A DNA stretch of 64,000 nt from Penaeus vannamei (taxonomy: Eukaryota; Arthropoda; Malacostraca; Decapoda; Penaeidae): contig NC_091550.1 of assembly GCF_042767895.1 (NCBI RefSeq), positions 26,232,208 to 26,296,207 on the forward strand, given 5' to 3'. The notes under the pieces are model-generated. The model was not told the DNA's origin, did no database searches, and worked only from the letters and a program-made list of their open reading frames with translations. Position numbers and translations under genes: made by a program. Positions 1-12,139 of the stretch are shown piece by piece. Each line of letters begins with the position of its first letter. Position 1 is the stretch's first letter.

Positions 1-1
1 T

Positions 2-242
2 AATTTCTTTATGCGCATGGAAGACCATACAGGTTTTTCATACAGAAATAAGAATTTAAAGCTCTCAAGCCCTACTAAGTCTTCAATCAGGCATCATTCC
101 TTTCTCTTATAACAATTTTGAAATTCTTGACTCGTCCCAATGTGATTTAGACCTTAACATTTTGGGAAGCATTTGGATTTGGACATTAAAACCAAACTTA
201 AATGAATATCTCTCCTCCATTGATATTGAAATTTTAAAGTAG
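2..242 (+). pseudogene. PLE GIY-YIG endonuclease C-terminus, frameshifted
   Basis: Reading from base 2 gives residues NFFMRMEDHTGFSYR, which continue the GIY-YIG domain seen in the right-hand copy. The frame hits a TAA after about 35 codons. The next frame then resumes with a Penelope-type tail containing WTLKPNLNEYLSSID and stops at 240-242. A frameshift near base 110 therefore breaks the gene. The identical break occurs in the copy at 58094-59073, so it predates separation of the two arms. In the family this domain nicks target DNA for retrotransposition; this copy cannot be functional as read. Confidence 0.65.
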
Positions 243-1204
243 TCCCCCTAGAATTGTTCACTCAAGTTTACCTTTTCGGACATTTTGTGCAGGCTGGAGC
301 GCTCTTGTCATTTGCCCGCTCAGAGGCCTTTCTTCATTGAGTTTAGACAAGGATCGTTACTGACCAGCTCTCTCAGTAGTTTTTTAGTAATAATTATGGT
401 TAGCATTCTGTATTATTGTTACCAATGTATTAATTAACATCCCTAGTTTCGAGATAAGTGTGTAAAATTCCCATATCCAAGGTTTATATATAGTATTTGC
501 CGAGTTTGATCTTGACGGTTTTGCCTTGATGACGCCAGGGGCTTTGATCGTAATTTCGTCCCATTTCAGCTCAAGTTTTCTCCATTAAATGTCACGTCAT
601 TACAAAAGTTTCATTATAATATGTTTCAATTGTAATGATGTATTGTATTCAATAATGTGTTATTTTGATTTGAATGATTTTATGAATTTCTTGACTTGCG
701 TTTTTTTGTCATAGTTTACTCAAAGTCTTAACCTTATAAGCTAGTAATTTCATTGAATACCAATGTTTCCCTAGAATGTGTTTCAGTCATAATCTATTGC
801 AATTCAGTAATGTATTGTATCAAAATTGACGGCATTTACGTTATCTTGAATGGCATGTTTTGTCATATTTACATGATGGCTTTTATAGTCTAGAAAATTC
901 TCAATACTAAATTACTTTTCAAATTCGTTTAGAGTATAGTTCTCTTGACATGTTTAATATTGTTAATTGATTTCAAGGTCAAACATGAACTGTTCAACTT
1001 GTTGTATTAATCTATATAATAACTTTTCATAAACCCTTACATTTTCTTATCTCGATATGTAATGTAAAGTCTTGATACGAGTAATTCGTATCCCCCTTTT
1101 CATGTCTTATTAATACAATTAGTGATATGATTTATCTTAACTGTTTTGTAAATATGTTTTTGAAAACTGAAGGATAATGTTCCTTAAATCCTTTCTTGTC
1201 ATCA

Positions 1205-1232
1205 CTGAAGATGAGTGTTGAACACTCGAAAC
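1205..1232 (+). other. Hammerhead-like hairpin in PLE 3' region
   Basis: CTGAAGA (fitting the hammerhead CUGANGA box) is followed by T, a perfect 6-bp stem GAGTGT/ACACTC closed by TGA, then GAAAC. Hammerhead ribozyme motifs are known in the terminal repeats of Penelope-like elements. The extra T before stem II is non-canonical, and I could not identify stem III or a cleavage site, so this is only a candidate. The core is identical in the right arm at 57300-57327. Confidence 0.35.
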
Positions 1233-1440
1233 GTATGATTTTGATGTTGGAAGAACTGTTTTTGTTCAAAGGAGATACCAGTTTAGTTGGATTAAAGAAG
1301 AAGGAAAATGCTTGTTTTTTCTATGAGCACTGGTCATGAAGTTTATTGCATGTGTCCGCTTCACAGCTGGAAGTTCCACAGCACCTAATATGTATATATA
1401 TATGAGTAACTACTAGACGCTGGCTAGCGCCTGGTTGCAT

Positions 1441-4400
1441 TGCTATTATCATTATAAAAATAGTTATGATGATGAAAATAGCTACAATGATTAGTATAAT
1501 AATCATTATAACTGCAATAATGATGATAATAATGATGATAATCAAGATGATAATGACTATAATGATAATAATAATAAGAATAATGACAGTAATGATAATA
1601 ATGATGATAATAATTATTATCCAGTCCATTTATAATGAAATAAAGGCCAAAAGTAATAAAATCCCAGAATTCGAAAAAACGGCAAAATCTAGCGTATTAG
1701 AAACCCTTTTTCCCTTTTTTTTGTAGTTATGAGGATTTTAACATTAATTCAGGTAATTGTGATGATTTTCCTTCATTATATGCAATAATGATAATTATGA
1801 TGATAATGACAATGATAATGACAATAATAATGATAATAATGATAAAATCATAATTATAATGATAATTTGGATAATTACTGCAATAATAGCAATAATCAAC
1901 TCTATTCCAATAGTTTTCATACTAATAATGACAATAGAAATAATATCATTATCATTGTCATTATGATTATTACTATTGTCATTATTATTTCTAAAATTAT
2001 CATTATTGCTATTATCATTATAAAAATAGTTATGATGATGAAAATAGCTATAATAATTAGCATAATAATCATAATAACTGCAATAATGATGATGATGATA
2101 ATCATGATGATAATGACTATAATGATAATAATCATAAGAATAATGAAAGTAATGATAATAATGTTGATAATAATTATTATCCAGTCCATTTATAGTGAAA
2201 TAAAGGCCAAAAGTAATAAAATCCCAGAAGTCGAAAAAACGACAAAATCTAGCCTATTACAGCCTTTTGAGAGAAACGTCGAAAAAAAAACGTTTTCGCT
2301 TTTTATTGTTAATTATGAGGATTTTAACATTAATTCAGGTAATTGTGATGATTTTCATAATTCCTTCATTATATGCAATAATGATAATTATGCTGATAAT
2401 GACAATGATAATGACAATAATAATGATAATAATGATAAAATCATAATTATAATGATAAATTTGATAATATGCAATAATAGCAATAATCAACTCTATTCCA
2501 ATAATTTTCAGAATAATAGTGACAATAGAAATAATATCATTATCATTGTCATTATGATTATTACTATTGTCATTATTATTTCTAAAATTATCATTATTGC
2601 TATTATCAATATAAAAATAGTTATGATGATGAAAATAGCTATAATAATTAGCATAATAATCATTATAACTGCAATAATGATTATAATAATGATGATAATC
2701 ATGATGATAATGACTATAATGATAATAATCATAAGAGTAATGAGAGTAATGATAATAATGAGGATAATAATTATTATCCAGTCCATTTATAATGAAATAA
2801 AGGCCAAAAGTAATAAAATCCCAAAAGTCGAAAAAACCGGCAAAATCTAGCCTTTTGAGAGAAACGTGAAAAAAACCTTTTTCGCTTTTTATTAGTAATT
2901 ATGAGGATTTTAAAATTAATTCAGGTAATTGTGATGGTTTTCATGATAATTCCTTCATTATATGCAATAATGATGATAATTATGATGATAATGACAATGA
3001 TAATGACAATAATAGTGATAATAATGATAAAATCATAATTATAATGATAATTTTGATAATTACTGCAATAATAGCAATAATTACCTCTATTCCAATAATT
3101 TTCAGGTTAATAATGACAATAGAAATATTAATATCATTATCATTGTCATTACAATTACTACTATTGTCATTATTATTTCTAAAATTATCATTATTGCTAT
3201 TATCATTATAAAAATAGTTATGATGATGAAAATAGCTATTATAATTAGAATAATAATCATTATAACTTCAATAATGATGATAATAATGATGATAATCATG
3301 ATGATAATGACTATAATGATAATAATCACAAGAATAATGACAGTAATGATAATAATGATGATAATAATTATTATCCAGTCCATTTACAATGAAATAAAGG
3401 CCAAAATTAATAAAATCCCAGAAGGCGAAAAAACGGCAAAATCTAGCGTTTTACAGCCTTTTCAGAAAAACGTCGAAAAAAATCCTTTTCACTTTTTATT
3501 GGTAATTATGAGGATTTTAACATTAATTCAGGTAATTGTGATGATCTTCATAATAATTCCTTCATTATATGAAACAATGATGATAATTATGATGATAATG
3601 CCAATGAAAATGACAATAATAAGGATAAAATCATAATTATAATGATAATTTTGATAATTACTACAATAAAAGCAATAATCAACTCTATTCCAATAATTTT
3701 CAGGATTATTATTATAATGACAATAAAAATAATAAAAACATCATTATCATTGTCATTTAATTATTACTATTGTCATTATTATTTCTAAAATTATCATTAT
3801 TGCTATTATCATTATAAAAAGAGTTATGATGATGAAAATAGCTATAATAATTAGAATAATAATCATTATAACTGCAATAATGATGATAATAATGATGAAA
3901 ATCATGATGATAATGACTATAATGATAATAATCATAAGAATAATGACAGTATTGATAATAATGATGATAATAATTATTATCCAGTCCATTTGTAATGAAA
4001 TCAAGGCCTCTTGAGAGAAATGTCGAAAAAAAACCTTTTTCGCTTTTTATTGGTAATTATGAGGATTTTAACATTCATTCAGGTAATTGTGATGATTTTC
4101 AAGATAATTCCTTCATTATATGCAATAATGATGATAATTATGATGATAATGACAATAATAATGATAATGATAAAATCATAGTTATAATGATAATTTTGAT
4201 AATTACTGCAATAATAGCAATATTCAAATCTATTCCAATAATTTTTGAGACTAATAATGACAATAGAAATAATAAAAACATCATTATCATTGTCATTATG
4301 ATTATTACTATTGCCATTATTATTTCTAAAATTATCATTATTGCCATTATTATTATAAAAATAGTTATGATGATGAAAATAGCTACAATAATTAGCATAA

Positions 4401-5780
4401 TAATCATTATAACTGCAATAATGCTAATAATCATGATAATGACTATAATGATAATAATCATAAGAATAATGACAGTAATGATAATAATGATGATATTAAT
4501 TATTATCCAGTCCATTTATAATGAAATAAAGGCCAAAAGTAATAAAACCCCCCAAAATTTAATTAATATCTAGCGTATTACAGCCTTTTCAGAGAAACGT
4601 CGAAAAAAAACCTTTTTCGCTCCTTATTGATTACCAAAATCTAGCGTATTACAGCCTTTTGAGAGAAACGTCGAAAAAAAACCTTTTCGCTTTTTATTGG
4701 TAATTATTAGGATTTCAACATTAATTTAGGTAATTGTGATGATTTTCTTGATAATTCCTTCATTATATGCAATAATGATGATGATTATGATGATAATGAC
4801 AATGATAATGAAAATAACAATGATAATAATGATAAAATCATAATCATAATTATAATTTTGATAATTACTGCAATAATAGCAATAATTAACTCTATTCCAA
4901 TAATATTCAGACTTATAATGACAATAGAAATAATAACATCATTATCATTGTCATTATGATTATTACTATTGTCATTATTATTTTTAAAATTATCATTTTT
5001 GCTATTATCATTATAAAAATAGCTATGATGATGAAAATAGCTATAATAATTAGCATAATAATCTTTATAACTGCAATAATGATGATAATAATGATGATAA
5101 TCATGATAATAATGACTATAATGATAATAATCATAAGAATAATGACAGTAATGATAATAATTATAATGATAATAATTATAATTTATAATGAAATAAAGGC
5201 CAAAAGTAATAAAATCCCAAAAGTCGAATAAAACGGCAAAATCTAGCGTAATACAGACTTTTGAGAGAAACGTCGAAAAAAAAACTTTTTCGCTTTTTAA
5301 TGATAATTATTAGGATTTCAATATTATTTCAAGTAATTATGATAATCTCATGGTAATTCCTTCATTATATGCAATAATGATGATAATTATAATGATAATG
5401 ACAATGATAATAACTATAATAATGATAATGATAAAATCATAATTATAATGATAAATTTGATAATTACTACAATAATAGCAATAATCAACTCTATTCCAAT
5501 AATTTTCAGACTTATAATGACAATAGAAATAATAATAATATCATTATCATTGTCATTATAATAATTACTATTGTCATTATTATTTCTAAATCTATCATTA
5601 TTGCTATTATCATTAAAAAATAGTTATGATGATGAAAATAGCTATAATTATTAGCATAATAATCATTATAACTGCAATAATGATGATAATAATGATAATA
5701 ACCATGATGATAATGACTATAATGATAATAATCATAAGAATAACGACAGTAATGATAATAATGATGATTATTATTATCCT
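1441..5780 (-). repeat. Array A, ~590-bp AT-rich tandem repeat, reverse
   Basis: About seven units with anchors near 1617, 2176, 2773, 3370, 3975, 4503 and 5165. Each unit has a mixed-sequence anchor of about 100 bp (reading AAATGGACTGGATAAT in the forward sense, next to TCTCTCAAAAGGCTGTAAT) and about 490 bp built from TTATCAT and ATGATAAT words. Spacing is mostly 560-605 bp. Around 4570-4690 part of the anchor is duplicated. Long reading frames here are low-complexity Ile/Met/Asn/Tyr artefacts open in several frames at once. No gene is seen. Confidence 0.85.
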
Positions 5781-5811
5781 TAGACTCTGGACGTACACAG
5801 CCATACACTAC
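5781..5811. other. 31-bp filler at the array A/array B junction
   Basis: A short, more GC-rich segment starting TAGACTCTGG and ending CCATACACTAC separates reverse array A from forward array B. The same filler, with minor changes, lies inverted at 46756-46786. It marks a head-to-head junction between the two related arrays and is a strong shared character of the two arms. Confidence 0.7.
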
Positions 5812-8800
5812 AATTATCATCATTATCATCATTAATGTCTTCATTTTCATCATTATAGTAATTATCGCCATAATTACCTTTAATATAATCATTGTAATAG
5901 TTATTATCTTAATTATTGATGTCATTTACCTCATTATAACTATTTTTATAATGATAATAACAATAATGATAATTTTAGGAATAATAACAACAATAATAAC
6001 AATTATAATAACAATAATAGCGATATTATGATTATTTCAATGATTATTTTTATTATCATTATCGTTATTATTGTTATTGTCATGAAAATCATTAGAATAT
6101 TGTCGATTATTTATATTATTGCATCAATTACGCAAATTATCATTATAATTATCATTATATTATAATTATCTTAATTAATGTCATAATTATCAAAATCAAT
6201 GTCTTCATTATTGTCATTATTAATGGGATTGTCATCAGAATCATCATAATTAGCAGAATCATTGCAGAAATCATCATAATTATACCTTAAACTCGTAAAT
6301 GGGGGTTTGTAGACCATTCTCTCAAATGGCTATATATCTCTAGATTTCGGCTTTTTTTTTTTTTAGACTTAGGGATTTTTATACTTTTAGCCTTTTTTTC
6401 ATTATGGATGGGCTTTATAATGATTTTCATCATCATAATTATCATTAATGTCATCATTATTATCATTATAGTAATTATCGCCATAATTACCCTTAATATA
6501 ATCAATATAATCGTTATCATCTTAATTATTGATGTCATTTCCCTCATTATAACTATTTTTATAATGATAACAATAATGGTAATTTTAGAAATAATAACAA
6601 CAATAATAACAATAATAGCGATATTATTATTATTTCAATTATTATTTTTATCATTATCGTTATTATGTCAAAATTGTCATAGTGTCAAAATTATCATAAT
6701 TAATGTCATTATTTTTATCATTATTAATGGGATTGTCATCAAAATCATCATAATTAGCAGAATCATTGCAGAAATCATCATAATTATCCCTTAAACTCGA
6801 AAAAGGGGGTTTGTCGACCAATCTCTCAGAATGCTATATATATCGCTAGATTTCGGCGTTTTTTCGACTTATGGGATTTTTATACTTTAACCTTTTTTTC
6901 ATTATGGATGTGCTTCATAATGATTATCATCATCATTTTTATCATTAATTTCATCATTAACATTATTATAGTAATTATCGCCATAACTACCATTAATATA
7001 ATCATTATATTAGTTATTATCTTAATTATTGATGTAATTTCCCTCATTATAACTATTTTTATAATGATAATAGCAATAATGATAATTTTAGAAATAATAA
7101 CAACAATAATAACAATTATAATAATAATAATAGCGATATTATGATTATTTCAATGATCATTTTCATTATCAGTATCGTTATTATTATTGTTATTGTCATG
7201 AAAATCGTTAGAATATTGTCGATTATTGCTATTATTGCATTAATTTCGCAAATTATCATTATAATTATCATTATATTATAATAATCTTAATTAATGTCAT
7301 TATTATTGTCATTATTAATGGGATTGTCATCACAATCATCATAATTAGCAGAATCATTGCAGAAATCATCATAATTATCCCTCAATCTCGAAAAAGTAGT
7401 TTTGTCGACCATTCTCTCAGATGGCTATATATCGCTAGATGTCGGCGTTTTTTTCGCCTTTTGGGAATTTTTATACTTTTAGCCTTTTTTCATTATGGAT
7501 GGAATTTATAATGATTATCATCATCATTATTATCATTAATGTCGTCATTATCATCATTATTGTAATTATCGCCATAATTACCCTTAATATAATCATTATA
7601 ATAGTTATTATCTTAATTATTGATGTCATTTCCCTCATTATAACAATTTTTATAATGATAATAACAATAGTGATAATTTTAGAAATAATAACAACAATAA
7701 TAACAATTATAACAACAATAACAGCGATGTTATGATTATTTCAATGATTATTTTTATTATCATTATCGTTACTATTATTGTTATTGTCATGAAAATCCTG
7801 AGAATATTGTCGATTATTGCTATTATTGCATTAATTTCGCAAATTATCATTATAATGATCATTATAATATAATTATCTTAAGTAATGTCATAATTATCAT
7901 AATTAATATAATCATTATTGTCATTATTAATGGGATTGTCATCAAAATCATTATAATTAGCAGAATCATTGCAGAAATCATCATAATTATCCCTTAAACT
8001 CGAAAAAGGGGGTTTGTCGACCATTCCCTCAAAAGGATATATATTGCTAGATTTCGGCGTTTTTTTCGACTTCAGGGATTTTTATACCTTTAGTCTTTTT
8101 TTTTTATTATGGATGGGCTTTATAATGGTTGTCATCATCATTATTATCATTAATGTCATCATTATCATAATTATAGTAATTATCGCCATAATTATCCTTA
8201 ATATAATCATTATGATACTTATTATCTTAATTATTGATGTCATTTCCCTCATTATAACTATTTTTATAATGATAATAACAATAATGATAATTTTAGAAAT
8301 AATAACAAGACTAGTAGCAATTATAATAAAAATAATAGCGATATTATCATTATTTCAATGATTATTTTTATTATTATTATTTCAATGATTATTTTTATTA
8401 TCATTATTTCAATGATTATTTTTATTATTATTTACGTTATTATTATTAATATTGACATGAAAATCATTAGAATATTTTCGATTATTGCTATTATTGCATT
8501 GGTTACGCAAAATATCATTAAAATTATCATTATATTATGATTATCTTAATTTGTCATAATTATCCTAATTAATGTCATAATTATCATAATTAATGTCATT
8601 ATTATTGTCATTATTAATGGGATTATCATCAAAATCATCATAATTACCAGAACCATTGCAGAAATCATCATAATTATCCCTTAATCTCGAAAAAGTAGTT
8701 TTGTCGACCATTCTATCAAAAGGCTATATATCGCTAGATTTCAGCGTTTTTTCGACTTGTGGGATTTTTATACTTTTAGCCTTTTTTCATTATGGATGGG

Positions 8801-11280
8801 CTTCATAATAATTATCATCATTATTATCATTAATGTCAACATTATAGTAATTATCGCCATAATTACCCTTAATTGTAATAGTTATTATCTTAATTATTGA
8901 TATCATTTCCCTCATTATAACTATTTGTATAATGATAATAACAATAAATAATAACAACAATAATAACAATTATAATAACAATAATAGCGATATTATGATT
9001 ATTTCAATGATTATTTTTATTATCATTATCGTTATTATTATTGTTATTGTCATGAAAATCATTAGAATATTGTCGATTATTGCTATTATTGCAATAATTT
9101 CGCTTATTATCATTATAATTATCATTATATTATAATTATCTTAATTAATGTCATAATTATCATAATTAATGTCATTATTATCGTCATTATTAATGGGATT
9201 GTCATCAAAATCATCATAATTAGCAGAATCATTGCAGAAATCATCCTAATTATCCCTTAAACTCGAAAAAGGGGGTTTGTCGACCAAATTCTCAAAAGGC
9301 TATCGACTTTTGTGATTTTTATACGTTTAGCCTTTTTCATTATGGATGGGCTTTATAATGATTATCATCATCATTATCATTAAGGTCATAATTATCATCA
9401 TTATAGTAATTATCGCCATAATTACCCTTAATATTATCATTATAATAGTTATTATCTTAATTATTGATGTCATTTCCCTCATTATAACTATTTTTATAAT
9501 TATGATAACAATAATGATAATTTTAGAAATAATAACAACAATAGTAACAATTATAACAACAATAATAGGGATATTATGATTATTTCAATGATCATTTTTA
9601 TCATTATCGTTATTATTATTGTTATTGTCATGAAAATCCTTAGAATATTGTCGATTATTGCTATTATTGCATTAATTACGCAAATTATCATTATCATTAT
9701 CATTATATTATAATGATCTTTATTAATGTCATAATTATCATAATTTATGTCATTATTATTGTCATTATTAATGGGATTGTCATGAAAATCATCATAATTA
9801 GCAGAATCATTGCAGAAATCATCATAATTATCCCTTAAACTCGAAAAAAGGGGTTTGTCGACCATTCTCTGAAAAGGCTATATATCGCTAGATTTCGGCG
9901 TTTTTTCGACTTTTGGGATTTTTATACTTTTAGCCTTTTTTAATTATGGATGGGCTTTATAATGATTATCATCATCATTATTATCATTAATGTCATCATT
10001 ATCATCATTATGTCATTATCGCCATAATTACCGTTAATATAATCATTATAATAGTTATTATCTTAATTATTGATGTCATTAACCTCATTATAACTATTTT
10101 TATAATGATAATAACAATATTGATAATTTTAGAAATAATAACAACAATAATAACAATTATAATAACATTAATAGCGATATTATGATTATTTCAATGATTA
10201 TTTTTACTATCATTATCGTTATTATTATTTTTATTGTCATGAAAATCATTAGAATATTGTCGATTATTGCTATTATTGCATTAATTACACAAATTATCAT
10301 TATAATCATTATTATATTATAATTATCTTAACTAATGTCATAATTATCATAATTAATGTCATTATTATTGTCATTATTAATGGGATTGTCATCAAAATCA
10401 TCATAATTAGCAGAATCATTGTAGAAATCATCATAATTATCACTTAAACTCGAAAAAGGGGGTTTGTCGACCATTCCCTCAAAAGGCTATATATCGCTAC
10501 ATTTCGGCGTTTTTTTTCGACTTTTGGGATTTTTTTTTCATAATGGGTGGGCTTTATAATGATTATCATCATCATTATTATCATGAATGTCATCATTATA
10601 GTAATTATCGCCATAATTAACCTTAATATAATCATTATAATAGTTGTTATCTTAATTATTGATGTCATTTCCCTCATTATAACTATTTTTATAATGATAA
10701 TAACAATAATGATAATTTTAGAAATAATAACAACAATAATAACAATTATAATAACAATAATAGCGATTATTTCATTGATTATTTATATTATTATTATTAT
10801 CGTTATCATTTTTATTTTCATGAAAATCATTAGAATATTGTCGATTATTGCTATTATTGCATTAATTACGCAAATTATCATTATAATTATCATTATATTA
10901 TAATTATCTTAATGTCATAATTATCATAATTAATGTCATTATTATTGTCATTAATAATGAGATTGTCATCAAAATCACCATAATTAGCAGAATCATTGCC
11001 GAAATAATCATAATTATCCCTTTAACTCGAAAAAGGGGGTTTGTCGACCATTCTCTCAAGAGGCTATAATATCGCTAGATTTCGGCGTTTTTCTTTCGAC
11101 TTTTGGGATTTTTATACCTATAGCCTTTTCATTATGGATGGGCTTTAAAATGATTATCATCATCATTATTTTCATTAATGTCATCATTATCATCATTATA
11201 GTAATTATCGCCATAATTACCCTTAATATAATCATTATAACAGTTATTATCTTAATTATTGATGTCATTTTCCATCGTTA
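5812..11280 (+). repeat. Array B, ~590-bp AT-rich tandem repeat, forward
   Basis: Nine anchors (ATTATGGATGGGCTT-like) at about 6401, 6901, 7491, 8106, 8789, 9339, 9942, 10539 and 11131; spacing is mostly 550-615 bp. The anchor block (TCTCTCAAAAGGCTATATAT, then CGCTAGATTTCGGCG) is clearly homologous to the array A anchor, so A and B are subfamilies of one repeat. B-specific words include GGGGGTTTGTCGACCATT and GATGTCATTTCCCTC. The last unit is cut at about 11280 by the Gypsy LTR. No gene is seen. Confidence 0.85.
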
Positions 11281-11328
11281 TTTCGGTTTCCGACACGTGG
11301 CGTTTGCTGCTAGTACTCGTGCCAGGAC

Positions 11329-11356
11329 CACAAATCCTTTAGCGTAAGGATTTGTG
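11329..11356. other. Perfect 11-bp inverted repeat in the LTR
   Basis: CACAAATCCTT and AAGGATTTGTG surround the 6-base loop TAGCGT. It is also intact in the right copy (44602-44629). Its role is unknown: it could be an RNA hairpin in the transcript leader, a protein-binding palindrome or a chance structure. Confidence 0.6.
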
Positions 11357-12060
11357 CGAGCCGAGGAAAGAAGCGCCACGGCCAGTAGAGTTACTCCAAT
11401 CGTGGTGAGGCCGCCAAGGCCGTGCCTTCCCGTAAGTCCTGCGGCCGAAGGAGAGAAATCTCTCGACACGGGCGAGGAGGTTTTGCCCTTGCCTCGCGTC
11501 CTCACCCGAGCTTCACCCCGCTTCAGCAGTGATGGTTAGCCGAGGGACAGCCCAGGAGCCACGGCCAAAGAGGCCGTGCCTAGAGCACACCCCAGAGGGC
11601 GCCAAAAACCTGCTAACTTCTCTCCCCTCCCCCTCAGTTAGCCGAGAGGCTCCGTGTTCGCCATAGCGAGGCTCCACGCCCCGTGGGAAAAATGTGGTGG
11701 GGCGAGCCGCGCTCAAGGTCGCGGGGTATTCCCCGCGCCACGAGTCGCGGCCTTGCCTCGCCGCACGATCTCGCGAGGTGTGGCCGCACGGTGAACACGC
11801 GAGGCTGCCGATGGCGCTGGGCCCCTCGATCCTTTTCCTCTTTCAACAAGCCCACTACAAATATTACCAAGATCTTTACCCTGCATGCTGGGTCAAGCCC
11901 CGGCTCCTTTTTCTTCTACTAAAATTCATTTTCCTCCTCCTTATCCTTCTCCTATCCCCACTCTTCCTTCCCCCCTCTTCTTTACACACTTAGTACTTAG
12001 GCGGAATCATCATTCTCCACTCAGCTGTTGACCTGACTACACTTGTACTCGGTTCCTCAA

Positions 12061-12066
12061 AATAAA
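12061..12066 (+). promoter_or_regulatory. Candidate LTR polyadenylation signal
   Basis: AATAAA lies about 36 bases before the inferred LTR end, a common position for LTR-retrotransposon polyadenylation. It is conserved in the right copy on the minus strand. The assignment rests on motif and position only. Confidence 0.4.
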
Positions 12067-12103
12067 GAGATAAAAATCCAGTCTGGTTTCTTTACCTCTA
12101 CAC

Positions 12104-12121
12104 TGGTGACCCTCGGAGTGA
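12104..12121 (+). other. Primer-binding site (tRNA-Trp-like)
   Basis: Starts one base after the LTR end with TGGTGACCC, matching from memory the tRNA-Trp-type primer-binding site used by CsRn1-clade Gypsy elements. The remaining bases match less well. It lies 18 bases upstream of the gag start. Confidence 0.55.
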
Positions 12122-12139
12122 ACCAAGTTTTTACACAAG

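Larger units (their letters stand above)
1..1440 (+). mobile_element. Penelope-like element, 3' part
   Basis: The fragment opens inside the C-terminal endonuclease coding region and runs through about 1.2 kb of 3' non-coding sequence. It ends abruptly at a poly-ATAATG array A unit near 1440. Identification rests on the right-hand copy (57092-59075), where the reverse transcriptase and GIY-YIG parts are readable. Relative to that copy it carries about 170 extra bases, roughly 686-855. A hairpin flanked by hammerhead-like core bases lies at 1205-1232. The 5' part, including the reverse transcriptase, would lie beyond the window edge. Confidence 0.75.
11281..12102 (+). repeat. 5' LTR of the Gypsy element (left)
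   Basis: GC-rich sequence between array B and the primer-binding site. The 3' limit is set by CTCTACA just before TGGTGACCC, giving the usual CA end. The 5' limit is where array B homology stops; no clear TG start or target-site duplication is visible, so the LTR may be 5'-truncated. It contains an 11-bp inverted repeat (11329-11356) and an AATAAA near its 3' end. Open frames inside it (for example 11683-11993) have no recognisable domain and are not called. Confidence 0.65.

Noticed and set aside
1..1440. An active Penelope-like element
   Set aside because: Both copies carry frameshifts, the right copy has in-frame stops, and neither is complete within the window.
1867..2850. Long frames rich in Ile, Met, Asn, Tyr and His (for example 327 codons here, and dozens more across 1321-11000 and 22259-64000)
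   Set aside because: They lie in ATAATG/TTATCAT arrays where stop codons are rare by composition. Several frames and both strands are open at once, they repeat with each array unit, and no domain is present.
11354..11993. Overlapping GC-rich frames in the LTR, also at 43963-44648
   Set aside because: Open on both strands because of high GC. They have no recognisable domain and sit inside a non-coding LTR upstream of the primer-binding site.
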